Below, in pieces: positions 42,436 to 50,463 of a stretch of 64,000 nucleotides of DNA. The position numbers were made by a program, and so were the translations under genes. Position 1 is the first letter of the stretch, and each line of letters starts with the position of its first letter. This stretch comes from Onstottus_B arcticum (lineage in GTDB: Bacteria; Acidobacteriota; Blastocatellia; UBA7656). The notes beneath the pieces were generated by a model. That model was not told the origin of the DNA. It saw nothing but the letters and a program-made list of their open reading frames with translations, and searched no databases. The stretch spans positions 186,001 to 250,000 of the forward strand of contig JBBPIE010000006.1 in assembly GCA_038040485.1 (NCBI GenBank), read 5' to 3'.

Positions 42436-42529
42436 GGCAGAATCCGGCCTCGCCTCCCGAGCGCGAGGAAGATTGCAAGCGGAGGAATTTCACACAAAGG
42501 TTCGACTCGTGGGCATCGGCTAAAAGGCG

Positions 42530-42624
42530 AGGTTCGAAGGGGCGGCAGAAGTGATACGTGCGCGGCGACGGGGAGACGTGGCGGCGAATCACAGACACAT
42601 GGCTGCTGCCGCCCCTCCGAACCT
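42530..42624. repeat. Inverted repeat with GGTTCGAAGGGGCGGCAG arms
   Basis: The arm 42530-42548 pairs with 42606-42624 with one mismatch. The loop is about 57 bp and has weaker pairing. It lies in the spacer between the zinc-finger gene and the CHAT gene. Confidence 0.75.
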
Positions 42625-42662
42625 TGCCCGGTGAACTTTAGTATTCGCGAGCCCGTCGTTCC

Positions 42663-43373
42663 GTGTTATCAAAGCGAGCAGTGCTTGAAAGGAAGGCAGC
42701 GCTGAGCAGCAAGCTGGCAAACGAGCTGGTCAACTCCGAAACCGCGGTCTCGTTTCTGGACGCGCATCGCGGGGTCGTGAGTTGGCGGAGCTTTGCCGCG
42801 CTCAAACGCGAAGTGGATCGGCTCGTGCACAGCGATCTGAACGCGGCTTCGAAGCTGGCGGATCGCGTCGAGCAACTTGCGAAACTCACTAAGGATCCGG
42901 CGTCGGTAGCTTTTGCCGCGGCCAGCCGCGCGCGCGTGCTTCATTTGCTGGGGCGGCACGCGGACGCCAACGTCTTCTATGAGCGAGCGGTCAAAGCCTT
43001 ACGCAAGTCACGTCTGAGCGAAGAAGCGGCCATCGTTCGAAAGCAGCAGGTCGACGCGCTGACACACATGGGCCGCTATCGCGACGCGCTCCGAGCCGCT
43101 CAGGAGTCCCGCCGCGTGCTCGCGCCGCGAGACTCCGTCCAGCTCGCTCAGCTCGAAGCCAACGTTGGCAACATCTACTACCTGCTGGGCCGCTACAAGA
43201 AAGCGCTCGAGCATTACGATCGCGCGCGCGAAGTGCTGGCTGTGCGCGGTGACCGCAAGATGCTTGCCCTGGTCGATACGTCGCGGCGCTTGCAAGTTTC
43301 CGTCGCGCAGTGGAGACAGTCGAGCGGATGCGAGGCGGGATCGCCGCCGATCAGTTCAAAGCAACCTTTCTAG
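42663..43373 (+). CDS. N-terminal TPR fragment of a broken CHAT gene
   Basis: This 236-residue frame holds TPR-like repeats (ADANVFYERAVKALRKSRLS, ANVGNIYYLLGRYKKALEHY, ALEHYDRAREVLAVRGDR). Family-like sequence ends at KMLALVDTSR near 43290; the remaining codons are out of frame relative to the CHAT half that follows. The CHAT half resumes in another frame with AALASFRRAVETVERMRGG. The GTG at 42663 is used because no ATG with a ribosome-binding site is seen nearby. No signal peptide is found. It is the 5' part of a gene disrupted by an internal deletion or an assembly error. Confidence 0.6.
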   Translation: MLSKRAVLERKAALSSKLANELVNSETAVSFLDAHRGVVSWRSFAALKREVDRLVHSDLNAASKLADRVEQLAKLTKDPASVAFAAASRARVLHLLGRHADANVFYERAVKALRKSRLSEEAAIVRKQQVDALTHMGRYRDALRAAQESRRVLAPRDSVQLAQLEANVGNIYYLLGRYKKALEHYDRAREVLAVRGDRKMLALVDTSRRLQVSVAQWRQSSGCEAGSPPISSKQPF

Positions 43374-44809
43374 GCGACAAGGTCGAGGTCTACGAGGACA
43401 CGATCGCTGCGTGTCTGGATGTGGGAGGCAGCGAATTGATCGAAGAAGCCTTTGCGCTGGTCGAGTCTTCTAAGTCGCGTGCGCTTGCCGACATGGTTGC
43501 CCGATACCTGCGCGAACCTGATCCGCGCGCGCAAGCCGCGGACGGAGCATCGCGTGCCCGGCTGTTGAAGCTGATCGAAGACCTGAACTGGTACAGCTCA
43601 CACGCAAACCTCGAAGACGAACGAGGCGGGCAGCGAAGGGTGCGCGCCGCCGATCGTTACAGCCGCGAAGTGCTGCGATGCGAACGGCAAATCACCGATC
43701 TGTTCCGCTCCGTTGAAGCGAGCGCCTCGGGGCTTGACGATCTGCAACGCACAGCGGCGATCACGGTCTCGGAGCTTCGCGCCGCGCTCGAGTCGGGCGA
43801 GATAGTCATCGAGTATTTCATCGTGTCCGCTCAACTGTCGGCGTTTGTTGTAACACGCGACGGGATCGAGGTCGCGCGCAACATCGCGTCGGTGGCCGCG
43901 GTCGAGAGGGAGCTTGCAGGGCTCAGGTTTCAAATGGAGAAGTTCAACTTTGGGCGCGAGTATGCGGAACAGCATTTCGATCAGCTCAACGGCGGCGCGA
44001 CTCAGTACCTGGCGCGTCTCTATCAGAGCCTGATCTCGCCGATCGAGCGTCTGCTGACAGGCAAACGGTTGATTGTGATCCCGCACGGCGCGGTTCACTA
44101 TGTTCCGTTTCACGCGTTGCTCAACCGGCGAGGCTACCTTGTCGATCAATTCGAAATCTCGTACGCGCCAAGCGCGACGGTGCTGAGGCTCTGCCGCCGA
44201 AAGAGCCAGCAAAACGGATCGGCCTTCAAGCGTGGCTCTGCACGCCGGAAAGACATGGTCGCGCTTGGACTCGCCGGCGCCGACACGCCGAGCATAGCCG
44301 AAGAGATCGAAACGCTGGAGGCGCTGTTTCCAAACGCGGTTACGTTGACCGGCAATCAGGCAACGCGCGCGAACCTGCTCAAAGCTGCGCCCGGAGCCCG
44401 CTTTCTGCACCTTGCTTCACACGGTTACTTCACGCGTGACAATCCGATGTTTTCATTTCTGAAGCTTGCGGATTCGCGATTGAACTTTTACAGCTTGCTT
44501 GACTTGAAGCTCAACGCCGAGTTGGTGACGCTGTCGGCGTGCCACACTGGCGTCAATAAGGTTTTTCCGGGAGATGAGCTTCACGGGTTGATGCGGGGGT
44601 TCCTACATGCGGGCGCGCCGTCACTGGTCGCGAGCCTGTGGGCGACAAGCGATGCTTCGACAGCCCATCTCATGAAGGAGATGTATGGGCAGATTCGCGC
44701 CGGGGCTTCCAAGCGCGCGGCGCTACGCGCGGCCCAGATTGCGATCAAGAACGAATACGGTCACCCGTACTATTGGGCGCCGTTCATCTTGATGGGAAGT
44801 CCAAACTGA
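43310..44809 (+). CDS. CHAT caspase-like protease fragment (C-terminal part of a broken gene)
   Basis: This 499-residue frame contains the end of a TPR array and a full CHAT domain (about residues 210-490). The catalytic His is in LASHGYFT and the catalytic Cys in LSACHTG; both are intact. Conserved parts LIVIPHGAVHYVPFHAL and GAPSLVASLWATSD are also present. CHAT domains are caspase/separase-like cysteine proteases. The true start is lost, since the family has several more TPR units before VERMRGG; the GTG at 43310 is only the first start codon in frame. The subtilase gene follows about 100 bp downstream. Confidence 0.8.
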   Translation: METVERMRGGIAADQFKATFLGDKVEVYEDTIAACLDVGGSELIEEAFALVESSKSRALADMVARYLREPDPRAQAADGASRARLLKLIEDLNWYSSHANLEDERGGQRRVRAADRYSREVLRCERQITDLFRSVEASASGLDDLQRTAAITVSELRAALESGEIVIEYFIVSAQLSAFVVTRDGIEVARNIASVAAVERELAGLRFQMEKFNFGREYAEQHFDQLNGGATQYLARLYQSLISPIERLLTGKRLIVIPHGAVHYVPFHALLNRRGYLVDQFEISYAPSATVLRLCRRKSQQNGSAFKRGSARRKDMVALGLAGADTPSIAEEIETLEALFPNAVTLTGNQATRANLLKAAPGARFLHLASHGYFTRDNPMFSFLKLADSRLNFYSLLDLKLNAELVTLSACHTGVNKVFPGDELHGLMRGFLHAGAPSLVASLWATSDASTAHLMKEMYGQIRAGASKRAALRAAQIAIKNEYGHPYYWAPFILMGSPN

Positions 44810-44820
44810 AGCCGACGCCC

Positions 44821-44846
44821 CCTGGGAGCGCAGGCGTCCCGCCTGC
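44821..44846. repeat. Dispersed GGGAGCGCAGGCGTCCCGCC repeat
   Basis: This short block matches the end of the composite repeat at 10592-10614 except at one base (CCCGCC for CTCGCC). It lies between the CHAT gene and the subtilase gene. Confidence 0.75.
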
Positions 44847-44915
44847 ATCCCCGAGTTCAGCGGGTATCCGAACTGACGCACCGGCTGGATGACAGACCTG
44901 ACGAGGTCATTGTTT

Positions 44916-45113
44916 ATGAGACTAGCGAGATTAGTTTTTCTTATAACGCTCATCGCGGCGCTTCCGTGCTTTGTGTTTTCGTTCGACGCAGGCGCTCAAG
45001 CCAACGAGGCAGCGAGGCTGTTTCAAAAGCGCGAGGTTGTAGTCGAGCTTAGGCCGGGCGCGTCCATCGAAGACGTCAACGAGAGGAGACGCACTTCTAC
45101 TATCCACCCAAGT
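44916..45113 (+). pseudogene. Leader and propeptide part of a frameshifted subtilase gene
   Basis: The ATG at 44916 starts a signal peptide (MRLARLVFLITLIAALPCF) and a prodomain beginning VVVELRPGASIEDVNE. The frame stays subtilase-like up to TIH near 45106. A run of CCC at 45107-45109 then shifts the frame. Removing one C would restore IHQVYGTN and join it to the catalytic frame starting upstream of 45136. Confidence 0.75.
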
Positions 45114-45135
45114 CTACGGAACGAACTTCTACCGC

Positions 45136-46926
45136 TTGCAAGTGCCGGCAGGCAAGACGGCAACCAAGTGGCAAAAGAAGCTTGCAAAGGACCCGGACGT
45201 GCTGAGCGCCGAGTTGAATCCGGTTGTCACAAACCCGTCGTTATTCGTGCGGGCGACTGTCAGCTTCCCGGATGGCTTTGCAACAACCGGGTTGACGGTT
45301 GCCGACTTCAACGCTCAACAACGCCTGTTCGAGCTGTTGAAGCTTGAAGAAGTGAATCTGCGTTCGCGCGGCGCCGGTGTGCTGGTCGCCGTGATTGACA
45401 GCGGCGTGGATCGCACGCACCCGGCGCTCGGCGGAAATCTGTGGACAAATCCCGCTGAACAGCCCGACGGCATCGACAACGACGGAGACGGGCTGATCGA
45501 CGACATCGCCGGTTGGAACTTTGTCGACGGCAACAACGATCCTGGCGAGACGGCGGGCGATCCGAGGACGACGGTCGCCGGTCACGGGACTTTTATTGCG
45601 GGACTGATCCTTGCGCTTGCGCCCGATTGCAAAATCATGCCGATTCGCGCTTTTCCGCCGAGCGGAATGAGTGATGCCTTTACGATCGCGTCCGCAGTCA
45701 AGTACGCAGCCGATCACGGAGCAAACGTGATCAACTTGAGTCTCGGATCGTCCGAGCCGTCCGACCTTCTCGGGAGCGCGATTCTCGATGCGCGGCAGCG
45801 AGGGATTACGGTCGCGGCAGCCGTTGGCAACGACGACAGCGAGGCCGATCCGCAGTTCCCGTCAACTCTTGCCGAAGTCATCGCGACAGCGGCGATCGAC
45901 CTCAGCAGTCACAAAGCATTCTTTTCCAACTTCGGCGGGCACGTTGACGTGAGCGCGCCGGGCGTCTCGCTGATCAGCGCTTACCCTGGCGAAGGCGGCT
46001 ACGCTCGCTGGAGCGGGACTTCGTTCGCCGCGCCGTTTGCCGCCGGGGCAGCCGCGCTTTTGATCGCAGCCGATCCTCGGCTTCCGGATGTGAAGAGCGT
46101 AATCGAAGGCACTGCGATCAACATCGACGATCTGAACCCGGGGCTTGCGGGAAAACTTGGCACGGGCCGAATCGATCCGCTGGCGGCGCTCCAGAGCTTG
46201 AACTCGGGCGCGGCCACGCGACCGGCGTTGGACGTTCACTCGGAGGTTGATCTATCGCGCGGTCCCGCAGCCGGAGATGCGTTCGGCAACGCTTCTATCA
46301 CTGTTGCCGGCTTGACCCAGAAGTTCACGTTTGCGGCTTACAGGCTCGCCGTTCGAACCGACTACGCCCTGGTCGTGGATGGAAACGTGGTGGCTTCGGA
46401 CGCGTCGGCAAGCCTGGGCAGTCTGAGGCTAGTCTTCTCGACGGAAGCGGGCCGGTTGCCGCTCGCCGGTCCGCTCAACCCGGTGACGAAGATTCGTCAC
46501 GTGGAGTTGCGCGACGCGCATGGGCGAGTCGTGCTGGAGGGTCGCTTCGCTGAGGACGTGACGAGTCCACCGGCCGGGTTTGTCGAGCGCGACACGCGGC
46601 TCGCGGCGCCGGTACCGTTTTCCACAGCCGCCGGTCATTCAACGGTTAGGATCGAAGCGGTTAACGCCAACGCCCGCCGCGAACACCTGAGCATCGAAGC
46701 CGAGGGGTTGATTCCCGGCGCGCAGTACCGGTTCGTCGTCGATGGTGTAAGCATCGGGACGGCTGTGGCGAGGTCCGGGTTTGTGCGTGTTCACTTGACG
46801 AGCGATGGATCAAGCGGGCAACTGCTTCCGCCGATACTCAGGCCAGTGATCAACATCAAGCGTGTCGAGGTGCTGGACGCGAATGGGTTGTTAGTCTTGC
46901 AAGGGGACTTCGCCGCCGGCAAGTGA
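45136..46926 (+). CDS. Subtilisin-like S8 serine peptidase, catalytic frame after a one-base frameshift
   Basis: This 596-residue frame carries the S8 triad: Asp in VAVIDSGVDRTHP, His in AGHGTFIAGL and Ser in WSGTSFAAPFAAG. The N-terminal prodomain part (PAGKTATKWQKKLAKDPDVL) continues from the preceding frame, and the start at 45136 is only formal. After the catalytic domain two related C-terminal modules occur, each ending in VELRDAHGRVVLEGRF or VEVLDANGLLVLQGDF. With the leader, the full protein would be exported. The single extra C upstream breaks it, either truly or through sequencing error. It follows the CHAT gene. Confidence 0.85.
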   Translation: MQVPAGKTATKWQKKLAKDPDVLSAELNPVVTNPSLFVRATVSFPDGFATTGLTVADFNAQQRLFELLKLEEVNLRSRGAGVLVAVIDSGVDRTHPALGGNLWTNPAEQPDGIDNDGDGLIDDIAGWNFVDGNNDPGETAGDPRTTVAGHGTFIAGLILALAPDCKIMPIRAFPPSGMSDAFTIASAVKYAADHGANVINLSLGSSEPSDLLGSAILDARQRGITVAAAVGNDDSEADPQFPSTLAEVIATAAIDLSSHKAFFSNFGGHVDVSAPGVSLISAYPGEGGYARWSGTSFAAPFAAGAAALLIAADPRLPDVKSVIEGTAINIDDLNPGLAGKLGTGRIDPLAALQSLNSGAATRPALDVHSEVDLSRGPAAGDAFGNASITVAGLTQKFTFAAYRLAVRTDYALVVDGNVVASDASASLGSLRLVFSTEAGRLPLAGPLNPVTKIRHVELRDAHGRVVLEGRFAEDVTSPPAGFVERDTRLAAPVPFSTAAGHSTVRIEAVNANARREHLSIEAEGLIPGAQYRFVVDGVSIGTAVARSGFVRVHLTSDGSSGQLLPPILRPVINIKRVEVLDANGLLVLQGDFAAGK

Positions 46927-46986
46927 TTGAGAGTTGGCAGGCGGTCCAGTCGCAAACTCCGACGATCATCAATCTTGTAGACCACT

Positions 46987-48078
46987 CTATTGCTTCATAA
47001 GAAAGACATCATAGGCCCAACAGCTAGGATGTGTTCCATGTGCTAAAGTTACCTTAGCTCGATAGCGAAATAGATTTCCATACCGGTCCTGCCGTCTGGA
47101 TTCTTTATAATCAAGGTCAATCGACACGACACCCTTTGACGCAAGTGAGTGTAGTTCGCTCGCGTCTGACACACCATCATGACTCACATCTTGCCACAGC
47201 CGTAGTAAGGCAAAGACGGCATCATTTTGGTCAATCCTGCCGTCTCCATTACCGCCCTTTTCAGGCTTATCATATTCGGCCAAAGCGATAAAACCATTAG
47301 GGGAAGATGAGGCTGTCTGTGGAGTCAGGTTACCGAAGAGTTCTGTCCCATTATCTATTCGTCCGTTGTTATTCCTATCTAAAACCAGGAATGCATCATC
47401 CGAATTAGTCATCGTCCAGGAGACCCTGCCGCGTGGATTGCCTGTTGCGCCAAGGTCGAACCCCACACCATCGTCTGGGCTGGTAAGATCAAATCCATCC
47501 CCTTCGACGTCTATGATAATGGGTGTGTCGTATAGGCATTCACAATTCCTGTTGATCCAGTATCCCCCGTCAGCCTGGCAAAATGCCCTGTCCTGCGAGC
47601 TGCATCCGCCAATGGTGCCAGGGGACTGGACATTAACGCTGACATTAGCAGTTAGAGGCATAATCACCGTAGCGCCTGTGGCACTATCAAGTCTTAATAG
47701 GAGAGTAACGGTACCGATATTACTATTGCCTCCGTTAGTGGTCATCCTAAAAGTGAAAGCTGTTGTTTGACCGCCGCCGGCCAATATTTTCGTTTGTGTG
47801 CGCGCATCAACCGTATAGCCAACGCTGCCAGGATTGGAATAATCTAGAAAATCGACCTTTGCGGTGGCCGTATTGGGAACATCGGCAGTGGTTATGACTT
47901 GTACTGTGAATTGTATGGAATCATTACTTGTATAAACGGACTGTTTATTCTGCGAGGTAGTCCCTAAAAATACGTTAGCAACAGGACGGCTATTCGCTAG
48001 AGGACTACTAGAAGGCAAAAGAACACCGGTCGAGACCAATAAGGTGCTCAAAAGTGAAAGGCCAATATGCTTAGACAT
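46987..48078 (-). CDS. Secreted protein with EF-hand/dockerin-like calcium loops
   Basis: This 363-residue protein has a signal peptide (MSKHIGLSLLSTLLVSTGVLLP). The first half is Thr/Ser/Asn-rich and beta-like. A Cys-rich turn follows (GGCSSQDRAFCQADGGYW, NCECLYD). The second half has PIIIDVEGDGFDL and two calcium-loop motifs (LDRNNNGRIDNGTELFG and GNGDGRIDQNDAVF). The base composition is clearly lower than its neighbours: the 60 bases from 47041 hold 28 G or C, which suggests acquisition from elsewhere. It ends convergent with the subtilase gene. The function is unknown; such proteins may bind surfaces or polysaccharides. Confidence 0.75.
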   Translation of the reverse strand: MSKHIGLSLLSTLLVSTGVLLPSSSPLANSRPVANVFLGTTSQNKQSVYTSNDSIQFTVQVITTADVPNTATAKVDFLDYSNPGSVGYTVDARTQTKILAGGGQTTAFTFRMTTNGGNSNIGTVTLLLRLDSATGATVIMPLTANVSVNVQSPGTIGGCSSQDRAFCQADGGYWINRNCECLYDTPIIIDVEGDGFDLTSPDDGVGFDLGATGNPRGRVSWTMTNSDDAFLVLDRNNNGRIDNGTELFGNLTPQTASSSPNGFIALAEYDKPEKGGNGDGRIDQNDAVFALLRLWQDVSHDGVSDASELHSLASKGVVSIDLDYKESRRQDRYGNLFRYRAKVTLAHGTHPSCWAYDVFLMKQ

Positions 48079-48645
48079 TTCGAATCCTCCCCAAGGTTAT
48101 ATGGGATCAGTCCTACTGAATGCTCCCAGCCTACAGACTGCGACCCTGGCGAGCAACCGGGTGGCAACAGCGACACCCCCGCGCCTGATCACAGAAAAAA
48201 GTCTTCGAATCACAGCATTATCTCAGAAAGCGCGGATCGGGCATTTCGGTTTGACTTCGGATCGGGCGCGTTGATGTTAGGGCTTGCGTCCTTCGTGTGA
48301 ACTCGATTGCGAGCGTAACGCCTCGTCAACTTTAGTCCACGTTTACTGAGACATTGTTTAGTGGCCACGCAGAGGCACGGCGGCTAAGGGAACTTGCGTC
48401 TCGTGGCTGCCCCCATTGTATAACAGGTTCTTCCTGATTTCACTCAAAAAAGCGGAACTCGTTACTCGGTTCTGTTTTGCTAGAGACAAGCTCGTACTGG
48501 GTTGCGCTTCGGCGTGATCCAGCAGCCCACTCGCAGTCGCCGGCGGCGACGGATTTGTTTACGCGCCAGCCTGCAAAGGAACCTTTCGCCACCGCCTGGT
48601 GTCAAACAAATCGAGCGTCTACCATTCGGAATCGAGGCACCGGCT
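48079..48645. other. Intergenic region, no supported gene
   Basis: This 567-bp spacer lies between two divergently placed genes. It holds no clear repeat or terminator. Part of it is open on the plus strand ahead of the ExbD gene, but this Arg-rich frame is unlike ExbD proteins. Promoters for both genes must lie here. Confidence 0.45.
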
Positions 48646-49194
48646 TTGACTGAAACTCACTCGCAAGATCATTCCGCGTCCGCTCCTCCCACTATCAACG
48701 TGACCCCACTCATCGACGTGTTGCTGGTTCTCCTGATCATCTTTATGGTGATCCAACCTCAGAGGGAAGCTAAACTGCCAGTGCGAGCGCCGGCCGCTGC
48801 CCCAATAGACACACCCGCATCGCCGGAGACTCTGATGTTGACGGTCACGAGTGGGTTTCAGCTCGCGTTGAACTCGAAGCCGCTCACACTTGATGAGCTC
48901 CTTCCGAAGCTCTCGGAGTTGATGGAGCACCGTCAGCTTGATGCGCGAACTCTTTTCATCAAAGCGCCACGGCTGGTTCAGTATGGTTCGGTTGTCTTAC
49001 TGATCGATCTTGCGAAGGGAGCTGGCGTCACAACGGTTGGGTTGTCGGCGGATGAACCTTTGATGGGCTTGACCGGGGCTTCCCTCAATCCTGATACTCG
49101 ATTCCTCGATCCTCAATCCTCAATCCTCAATCCTCGATCCTCAACCCTCAATCCTCAGTCCTTCTTGCCCAATCGAGGCGCGCGTCGACGATGA
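48646..49194 (+). CDS. ExbD/TolR family protein
   Basis: This 182-residue protein has the hallmark INVTPLIDVLLVLLIIFMV, an ExbD transmembrane segment with the proton-path Asp in LID. The periplasmic part contains TLFIKAPRLVQYGSVVLLIDLAKGAG, typical of ExbD. Such proteins couple proton flow to TonB- or Tol-type energy transfer with ExbB and TonB; none is seen here. The TTG at 48646 is chosen because the N-terminus then fits. The last 30 residues (LNPDTRFLDPQSSILNPRSS...) come from a heptad DNA repeat, so the natural C-terminus has been replaced. It overlaps the RibD-like gene on the other strand by 47 bp. Confidence 0.8.
   Translation: MTETHSQDHSASAPPTINVTPLIDVLLVLLIIFMVIQPQREAKLPVRAPAAAPIDTPASPETLMLTVTSGFQLALNSKPLTLDELLPKLSELMEHRQLDARTLFIKAPRLVQYGSVVLLIDLAKGAGVTTVGLSADEPLMGLTGASLNPDTRFLDPQSSILNPRSSTLNPQSFLPNRGARRR
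49084..49165. repeat. Heptad CCTCAAT-type tandem repeat
   Basis: The 7-bp unit TCCTCAA is repeated with small changes across this stretch (ATCCTCAATCCTCAATCCTC and on). It supplies the C-terminal codons of the ExbD gene. Confidence 0.8.
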
Positions 49195-49867
49195 TGTCAG
49201 GACCAAGTCTGCGCATTTTGAAACTCGAGAATACCAGCGCGTCTTTCAATCGATGGATCCTCAGGTCGCCGATTGCTTCGGTGCCGCGTCCGACTATCTT
49301 TGGCGCGATCGCTATGACCAACCTGTCGACCAACCTCGCGGCGAGGAGAGAAGTGACAGTTGCCGCGCCGCCTTCGACCAGCAGCGACTCGATCCCACGC
49401 CGGCCCAGGTGCTCGAGCGCTCGGGTGACATTCACGCCCATCCCGTCAGGCGCCGCATCGATCCTCAGGACTTCAGCGCCGAGGCTTTCAAGCTCAGCGG
49501 CACGAGCGGGATCGGCCGCGCCCGCAGTGATCACTAGTGTGTGACGCGCGGCTCCGTTTGCAAGCACGCGCGCCTCGGCAGGTAAACGCAGTTTGCTGTC
49601 GAGTACGACTCGCAGCGGGTCGCGCCCGCCCACAAGCCGGACCGTGAGGCGCGGGTCGTCTTTCAGAACGGTTCCGATCCCAACCATTATCGCGTCGTGT
49701 TCGCGGCGGAGCTTGTGCGCGAGCTTCAACGAGGAAGGGCCACTGATCCACTGCGAGTCGCCGCTTGCGGTGGCGATGCGGCCGTCAAGCGTTTGGGCGA
49801 ACTTCACCGTCACAAACGGCATTCCGGTGGCCGAGTACTTCAGATGTGTTTCGTCGCTGGCTGTCAT
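49148..49867 (-). CDS. RibD-type pyrimidine reductase
   Basis: This 239-residue protein matches the C-terminal reductase domain of RibD (dihydrofolate-reductase fold). It has FVTVKFAQTLDGRIATASGDSQWISG, HDAIMVGIGTVLKDDPRLTVR, LRVVLDSKLRLP and SLLVEGGAATVTSLL. The NADPH-binding elements look complete. The reaction would be reduction of the ribosylamino-pyrimidine in riboflavin synthesis. The deaminase domain of RibD is missing here, so it acts with a separate deaminase or on another substrate. The start is the ATG at 49867; an ATG at 49822 is possible. Confidence 0.85.
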   Translation of the reverse strand: MTASDETHLKYSATGMPFVTVKFAQTLDGRIATASGDSQWISGPSSLKLAHKLRREHDAIMVGIGTVLKDDPRLTVRLVGGRDPLRVVLDSKLRLPAEARVLANGAARHTLVITAGAADPARAAELESLGAEVLRIDAAPDGMGVNVTRALEHLGRRGIESLLVEGGAATVTSLLAARLVDRLVIAIAPKIVGRGTEAIGDLRIHRLKDALVFSSFKMRRLGPDIIVDARLDWARRTED

Positions 49868-49885
49868 TGATGAGATCTCAGTTTA

Positions 49886-50061
49886 GCAGAAGCCAGAGGC
49901 CAGAGGTCAGAGGTCAGAGGTCAGAGGTCAGAAGTCAGAAGTCAGAGGTCAGAAGTCAGAAGCCAGAGGTCAGAGGCCCAAAGTCAGAGGTCAGTGGTCA
50001 GCGGTTGCCGAGAGGGAGGCGTGACTTCTGACTTCTGACCTCTGACCTCTGGCTTCTGGCC
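49886..50061. repeat. Heptad CAGAGGT-type arrays in opposed orientation
   Basis: The array 49886-50004 repeats CAGAGGT/CAGAAGT units many times. The stretch 50022-50061 holds the complement (ACTTCTGACTTCTGACCTCT). The two can fold into a long imperfect hairpin. It occupies the spacer before queD. Confidence 0.9.
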
Positions 50062-50093
50062 TTCCGCGTGCCCGAAAGCTAAGATTGAGCGCG

Positions 50094-50456
50094 ATGATCG
50101 TAGAGCTGGTCAAGGAATTCACGTTCGAGGCCGCGCATCGACTTCCGCAAGTTCCTCCCGATCACAAGTGCGCGCGCCTTCACGGCCACTCATTCCGCTG
50201 CGAAGTCGCGGTGCGCGGCGAGGTCGATCCGCGGACCGGATGGTTCATTGACTATGCCGAAATAGCCGAGGCCTTCGAACCTCTCAGGCTGAAGCTCGAT
50301 CACTACTACTTGAACGAGATCGACGGGCTTGAGAACGCGACAAGTGAGAATGTTGCGAGTTGGGTGTGGGAAAGATTGAAAGGAAGACTGCGCGGACTTC
50401 ACCGGATCACGATTCGCGAGACCTGCACCGCGCGGTGTGACTACTTCGGAGAGTGA
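50094..50456 (+). CDS. queD: 6-carboxytetrahydropterin synthase QueD
   Basis: This 120-residue enzyme converts dihydroneopterin triphosphate to 6-carboxytetrahydropterin, the second step of the preQ0/queuosine pathway. Zinc ligands are His in AAHRL and both His in CARLHGHSF, and the CxxxHxH arrangement with the active-site Cys marks QueD. The strand GWFIDYAEI and the C-terminal TIRETCTARCDY also fit. The ATG at 50094 is preferred over a TTG at 50085 because the family begins at this Met. QueE, the next enzyme of the pathway, is encoded about 5 kb downstream. Confidence 0.95.
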   Translation: MIVELVKEFTFEAAHRLPQVPPDHKCARLHGHSFRCEVAVRGEVDPRTGWFIDYAEIAEAFEPLRLKLDHYYLNEIDGLENATSENVASWVWERLKGRLRGLHRITIRETCTARCDYFGE

Positions 50457-50463
50457 GACCGCT

